A stretch of 64,000 nt of DNA from JADJOY01 sp046331705 [NCBI: bacterium] (GTDB lineage: Bacteria; JADJOY01): NCBI GenBank assembly GCA_046331705.1, contig JAXLQJ010000025.1, forward strand, positions 38,375-102,374, written 5' to 3'. Below, one piece after another: positions 60,729-64,000 of this stretch (positions are counted from its first letter, which is position 1; every line of letters starts with the position of its first letter). The position numbers and the translations under genes were made by a program. Under the pieces are notes generated by a model. It saw only the letters and a list, made by a program, of their open reading frames with translations. It had not been told where the DNA came from and searched no databases.

Positions 60729-61713
60729 AGCTCACCTGCCGCGGATAGGGAAAGAAGCGCGACGCGTAGAGCGCTGCCGACGGGTAGTAGCCCTTGTTCC
60801 ACTCGATCACGCCTGCGCAGCCTTGCGCGTGCGCGGCCCAGGCGAACGCCGCCAGGAACCGCCGCCGGTCGCCGAACGAGAGCGAGCCCCAGCACACGTG
60901 GTTGAGCCACGCCCATGGGACCGCTCGACGGCCCACGTGATCGACGACCACCCAGCCCAGGACACCTTCGAGGCGCCCCGCCGCTTCCCACACCAACGTG
61001 CGCGCGAGCGGCGGGGCGACGAGCTCGCGACGCACCTCGTCGGCATCGAAGAGTCGACCCAGCGTCACCCGGCGAGCCTGCGCGCTCAGCAGCCCGGCGA
61101 TTCGCTCGGCGTCCGCCGGCGTGGCCTCGCGCACCTCGGCAGGCGCGACCCGCTCGGGCGGACGCGCCAATCCCGTGAGCCTGAGCGCCGCGATCTCGTG
61201 GCCGCCGAGCCGCTCGCTCTGGCGGATGGCGGCGAGGTCGAGGACCCGCGCCACCACGTGCATCCGCTTCAGGCGATCGATGGGAACGCCTTGGGCTGCC
61301 AGCCCCGCGAAGAGCTTGCTCGAGCGATGACCGGTCTCCAGGTAGAAGAGCGTGAAGTCGAAGCCGAAGCGGCGATTCCGCGCGAGCGCCTCCGCGATCA
61401 TCGCCTTGGCGACGCCGCGTCGCAGGCTCTCGCGGTTCACCACCAACGAGCAGGAGAGCGCGGCGCGGTGCTCGACGCCGCGCAGCACCATGCGGCGCGG
61501 CAGATTGAGCAAGAAGCCCACCGGTCGGTCGCCGTGGTACGCGGCGATCGCGAGCTCGGGATCGCCCGCCAGCCGCAGCAGGTACGCGACGTAATCGGGG
61601 CGGTAGAGATTCGGGTAGGAATCCGCGCCGTACTCGTCGAGCCAGGCGGCTCGCGCCATGGCTTCGAGCGCCTCGGCGTCGCCGCGAAACGTCTCGATCG
61701 AGTACTCGCTCAC
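60658..61713 (-). CDS. GNAT-fold acetyltransferase-like protein
   Basis: The 351-residue protein has a GNAT-type core: LAIAAYHGDRPVGFLLNLPR, CSLVVNRESLRRGVAKAMIAE (the acetyl-CoA pyrophosphate-binding loop is RRGVAKAMI, a slightly altered R/QxxGxG) and FTLFYLETGHRSSKLFAGL. A second GNAT-like half follows (EVREATPADAERIAGLL, GVLGWVVVDHVG). The GTG at 61713 overlaps the stop of the SDR upstream by 4 bp, so it is translationally coupled. The modified loop makes substrate inference unsafe. Confidence 0.78.
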   Translation of the reverse strand: MSEYSIETFRGDAEALEAMARAAWLDEYGADSYPNLYRPDYVAYLLRLAGDPELAIAAYHGDRPVGFLLNLPRRMVLRGVEHRAALSCSLVVNRESLRRGVAKAMIAEALARNRRFGFDFTLFYLETGHRSSKLFAGLAAQGVPIDRLKRMHVVARVLDLAAIRQSERLGGHEIAALRLTGLARPPERVAPAEVREATPADAERIAGLLSAQARRVTLGRLFDADEVRRELVAPPLARTLVWEAAGRLEGVLGWVVVDHVGRRAVPWAWLNHVCWGSLSFGDRRRFLAAFAWAAHAQGCAGVIEWNKGYYPSAALYASRFFPYPRQVSFMAWRFRPELDLAGIRDVAEIQL

Positions 61714-62561
61714 GACGCTTTCCCCGCGGGACGCGCCAGGAGCGCCAGCGCCAGCTTGAGCACCGGGTCGATGAGCCGCTCGGGCAGCGCGCTGAGGAGC
61801 GTGCGGCTCCAGTCGGGACGGACCGAATAGCAGGCGCGCGGATGACGCGTGGTGAGCGCTTCGAAGACGACCGCGGCGAGCAGCACGGGATCGTGGGCCT
61901 TTGCCTGCTCGCGCAAGGTCAGATGCTTGAGCTGGGTGAGGAGCTCCTTGAAGTTGGCGGAGCTCGCAGCGAGCCGGGTGAAGCGCTCCTCGACTCCCGC
62001 GACCATCGAGGTGCGAAACGGGCCGGGCTGGATCTTGATGACGGGAACGTCGAGGAACATGAGCTCGCGACGCAACGAGTCGGTGTAGGCCTCGACCGCG
62101 TACTTGCTCAGCGTGTAGGCACCCACGAAGGGCATGGGTGTCTGCCAGCCCTGCTCGGAGCTGATGTCGACGATCCGTCCCTTGCGGGCGAGCACCAACG
62201 GGAACAACGCCTTGTTGACGCGAAACGTGCCCAGCACGTTCACGTCGACGGCGCGCTGCACGACCTCTTCCTCGATCTCCACCAACGAGCCGATGGCGAG
62301 GATGCCCGCGAAGTTGACGACGCCGTCGAGCCCGTCACAGCGCTCGCTCACGGCGTCCCGCGCGGCCTCGACGCTCGCCGTCCGGGTCACGTCGAGGGGG
62401 ATGGCGGTGACGTTCGGGTGGGCGGCGACGGCAGCCAGCGCGTCCGTCGACAGATCCGCCGCGAACACCCGCCAATCGCGATCCGCCAGGTACCGCACGG
62501 TGGCGGCGCCGAGGCCGCCCGCCGCGCCCGTCACGAACGCCGTCTTGGATGGCTGACCCAT
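61710..62561 (-). CDS. Short-chain dehydrogenase/reductase
   Basis: The 283-residue classical SDR has FVTGAAGGLGAATVRYLA (TGxxxGxG), ADLSTD, LDVTRTAS, VNFAGILAIG (NxAG), VDISSEQGW and YTLSKYAVEAYTDSL (YxxxK). ATG 62561 follows GGGGGAG. It is the upstream partner of the GNAT-like gene, coupled by a 4-bp overlap. A cytoplasmic NAD(P)-dependent ketoreductase of unknown substrate; the family often works on lipids or retinoid/steroid-like compounds. Confidence 0.9.
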   Translation of the reverse strand: MGQPSKTAFVTGAAGGLGAATVRYLADRDWRVFAADLSTDALAAVAAHPNVTAIPLDVTRTASVEAARDAVSERCDGLDGVVNFAGILAIGSLVEIEEEVVQRAVDVNVLGTFRVNKALFPLVLARKGRIVDISSEQGWQTPMPFVGAYTLSKYAVEAYTDSLRRELMFLDVPVIKIQPGPFRTSMVAGVEERFTRLAASSANFKELLTQLKHLTLREQAKAHDPVLLAAVVFEALTTRHPRACYSVRPDWSRTLLSALPERLIDPVLKLALALLARPAGKAS

Positions 62562-62650
62562 GCGCTCCCCCGTCGCGAGCGTTGGCTCTCGGGCTCGCGG
62601 CGGGAAGTGTCGCACGCGCAGCGAGCGCGCGGAGGGATCGGCGAGCGCGA

Positions 62651-63550
62651 TCAGAGATCCACGAAGTTCCACTTGCAGGTGTCGAGGGCGAGGTCGACGA
62701 AGGTGCGGACGTTGGCGGAGAGCAACCGTGAGGTCGGAAACACCAGCTGGATCGGCGCCGGCGGTGGCTCGTACCTCGACAGCACCACCTCGAGCCTGCC
62801 CGCCTTCACCGCGTCCACCACCTGGTACGCGAGAACCGTGGTCAGCCCGCCGCCCCGCTCCGCGAACGCGATCGCGGCGTCGGCGCTGTTGGTGACGAAG
62901 CTGGGGGTCACGGCGACTCGCTCCTCGCGGCCGTCGCGAACGAACTTCCAATCGCGGCTGGGCGTGAGCGCGGTGCACTGGATGATCGCGTGGGCCGCGA
63001 GATCCTTGGGCGCGCGGGGCTTCTTCCGCGCAGCGAGATAGCTCGGTGCGGCGACCACCACCCGCCGCGTCGCACCGACTCTGCGCGCCACCAGCGTCGA
63101 GTCGTCGAGCACGGCGATGCGCACCGCCACGTCCACTCCTTCCTCGACCAGATTCACCATGCGGTCGGCGAGGGTGAGCTCGCCGCTGACCGCCGGGTAG
63201 CGCGCGAGGAAATCGCAGAGCAGCGGCGCGACCGCGCGGCGGCCGAAGACGTTGGGGGCGGCGACCACGAAGCGTCCGCTGGGCTGGCTGCGCTCGGCGC
63301 GGGCCGACCGCTCGGCCTCGTCGACGTCGGCCAGGATGCGTCGCGCGCGTTCGAGGTAGCGGGCGCCGCCGGTCGTGAGCGTGACCGAGCGTGTGGTGCG
63401 GTGAAGCAAGCGGATCTCGAGCCGCTCTTCGAGTGCCGCGACCAGGCGCGTGACGGTTGCGGGAGAGCAGCGGAGCCGTCGCGCCGCGGCGGCGAACCCG
63501 CGCAGCTCGGCGACGGAGACGAAGGCGGTCATCGCGTCGAGTCGGTCCAT
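62651..63550 (-). CDS. LysR family transcriptional regulator
   Basis: The 299-residue protein has an N-terminal winged HTH: FVSVAELRGFAAAARRLRCS, then PATVTRLVAALEERLEIRLL and HRTTRSVTLTTGGARYLERA. The effector domain carries DVAVRIAVLDDSTLVARRVG. This is the CrgA/DsdC-like subclass with an 89-residue DNA-binding part. ATG 63550 is 130 bp from the divergent PNPOx-like gene at 63681, and the palindrome at 63554-63576 lies between them, so the regulator probably controls that gene and itself. Confidence 0.94.
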   Translation of the reverse strand: MDRLDAMTAFVSVAELRGFAAAARRLRCSPATVTRLVAALEERLEIRLLHRTTRSVTLTTGGARYLERARRILADVDEAERSARAERSQPSGRFVVAAPNVFGRRAVAPLLCDFLARYPAVSGELTLADRMVNLVEEGVDVAVRIAVLDDSTLVARRVGATRRVVVAAPSYLAARKKPRAPKDLAAHAIIQCTALTPSRDWKFVRDGREERVAVTPSFVTNSADAAIAFAERGGGLTTVLAYQVVDAVKAGRLEVVLSRYEPPPAPIQLVFPTSRLLSANVRTFVDLALDTCKWNFVDL

Positions 63551-63553
63551 GGA

Positions 63554-63576
63554 ACCATTGCAGATCACGCAATGGT
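63554..63576. promoter_or_regulatory. LysR-type operator candidate
   Basis: ACCATTGC and GCAATGGT form a perfect 8-bp inverted repeat around AGATCAC, containing the T-N11-A type core of LysR boxes. It begins 4 bp upstream of the regulator's start codon, in the divergent promoter region. Confidence 0.55.
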
Positions 63577-63680
63577 GTTCTGTCAATCGCGCCGATTGTT
63601 TCAGCCCGTACGAGGCGCGATGGTGCCGGGCATCCGGTGCTGGCCCGCACCAGCCGCGCGCCGGACGAAGGGAGACGGCC

Positions 63681-64000
63681 ATGGCCGAGGAACGAGCATT
63701 CACGAGCGACGTGGCGTTCACGCCGGCGGTGAAGGAAGTCCAGCTCCGCAAGGGCTCCCGGGCGACCTACGCCCGCATGGAACGGGGGCGCGGGTTCGCC
63801 ACCGACATCGACGACGATCTCGCCGCGTTCATCGCCGCGCAGACTAGCTTCTTCCTGGCCACCGCCAGCGCGCGCGGCCAGCCCTACGTCCAGCATCGCG
63901 GCGGACCACCGGGATTTCTCCACGTTCTCGATCCGCGCACGCTCGCGTTCGCCGACTTCCGAGGCAATCGCCAATACGTGAGCCAGGGCAACCTCACCGA
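63681..64000 (+). CDS. Pyridoxamine 5'-phosphate oxidase-family flavoprotein, 3'-truncated by window edge
   Basis: 106 codons are visible and the frame is open to the window end. SSFFLATASARG-like (QTSFFLATASARGQPYVQHR) and GFLHVLDPRTLAFADFRGNR with YVSQGNL match the PNPOx-like split-barrel flavin-binding domain, which reduces quinones, nitro compounds or F420-dependent substrates. The N-terminal ~40 residues are a charged lead. ATG 63681 follows GGGAGA. Divergent from and probably regulated by the LysR gene. The substrate is unknown. Confidence 0.85.
   Translation, partial: MAEERAFTSDVAFTPAVKEVQLRKGSRATYARMERGRGFATDIDDDLAAFIAAQTSFFLATASARGQPYVQHRGGPPGFLHVLDPRTLAFADFRGNRQYVSQGNLT

Noticed and set aside
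1-64000. CRISPR arrays, tRNA/rRNA genes, transposases, integrases, toxin-antitoxin or defence systems
   Set aside because: No regularly spaced repeats, no cloverleaf-like sequence noticed, and no gene with the corresponding motifs; a covariance-model scan would be needed to exclude a small RNA.

Overview
This is a 64 kb piece of a very GC-rich chromosome with densely packed genes. It holds about 51 protein genes. I found no tRNA, rRNA, CRISPR array, insertion sequence or phage gene. The gene types (eukaryote-like Ser/Thr kinase fused to an ATPase/TPR module, tandem-PilZ protein, phosphatase-like 'sulfatase' with TPRs, many lipoproteins, wax-ester/TAG synthase, GH172 family, secreted proteins with a GFETGD tail) suggest a Gram-negative soil or sediment bacterium of the Myxococcota or a related former deltaproteobacterial lineage. 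That is inferred from gene content only, because no marker gene is present.

Layout. 1-8.3 kb: the end of an acyl-CoA synthetase, a kinase-ATPase regulator, a fused alpha/beta hydrolase-adenylation enzyme and a glutathione S-transferase. 8.4-18.2 kb: an exported LamG/cytochrome-like protein whose signal peptide lies in another frame, an M48 protease, a TetR/diiron pair, a YgaP-like protein/ECF sigma/anti-sigma operon, an exported unknown and a Yip1-domain protein. 18.3-23.9 kb: a sulfatase-fold/TPR enzyme and two secreted proteins. 24.4-30.5 kb: two adjacent 2-oxoacid:ferredoxin oxidoreductase operons, a Por-like gamma-delta/alpha/beta set and a KorAB pair. A decayed copy of the first operon's promoter and 5' end lies about 2 kb upstream.

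30.5-37 kb: a lipoprotein, radical SAM, methyltransferase, acyl-CoA dehydrogenase, GH172-type lipoprotein and tandem PilZ protein. 37.2-42.5 kb: a tight four-gene cluster of DUF6599, Tat-exported DUF362 protein, a NapH-NapG-like polyferredoxin fusion and a Tat-exported aldo/keto reductase with a Cys-rich tail. I consider this the best candidate for an undescribed membrane/periplasmic redox system. 42.8-51.6 kb: an alpha/beta hydrolase behind a three-repeat operator, a split Aer-like PAS/MCP pair, a second diiron protein, a YbaY-MliC fusion lipoprotein, a glycosyltransferase/methyltransferase pair, a bestrophin-like protein and a Kazal-type lipoprotein.

51.9-64 kb: a GT39-like membrane protein, four SDR/epimerase-type enzymes, a membrane protein with a Cys-rich C-terminal motif, an alpha/beta hydrolase translationally coupled to a WS/DGAT acyltransferase, a GNAT protein, and a LysR regulator divergent from a pyridoxamine-phosphate-oxidase-fold protein cut by the window end. 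Lipid enzymes recur throughout (two adenylating enzymes, acyl-CoA dehydrogenase, WS/DGAT, acyl-reductase-like SDRs, two related hydrolases). Low-potential electron carriers recur as well (two OFORs, polyferredoxin, Fe-S-like AKR). This fits an organism that makes storage lipid and runs ferredoxin-linked oxoacid metabolism.
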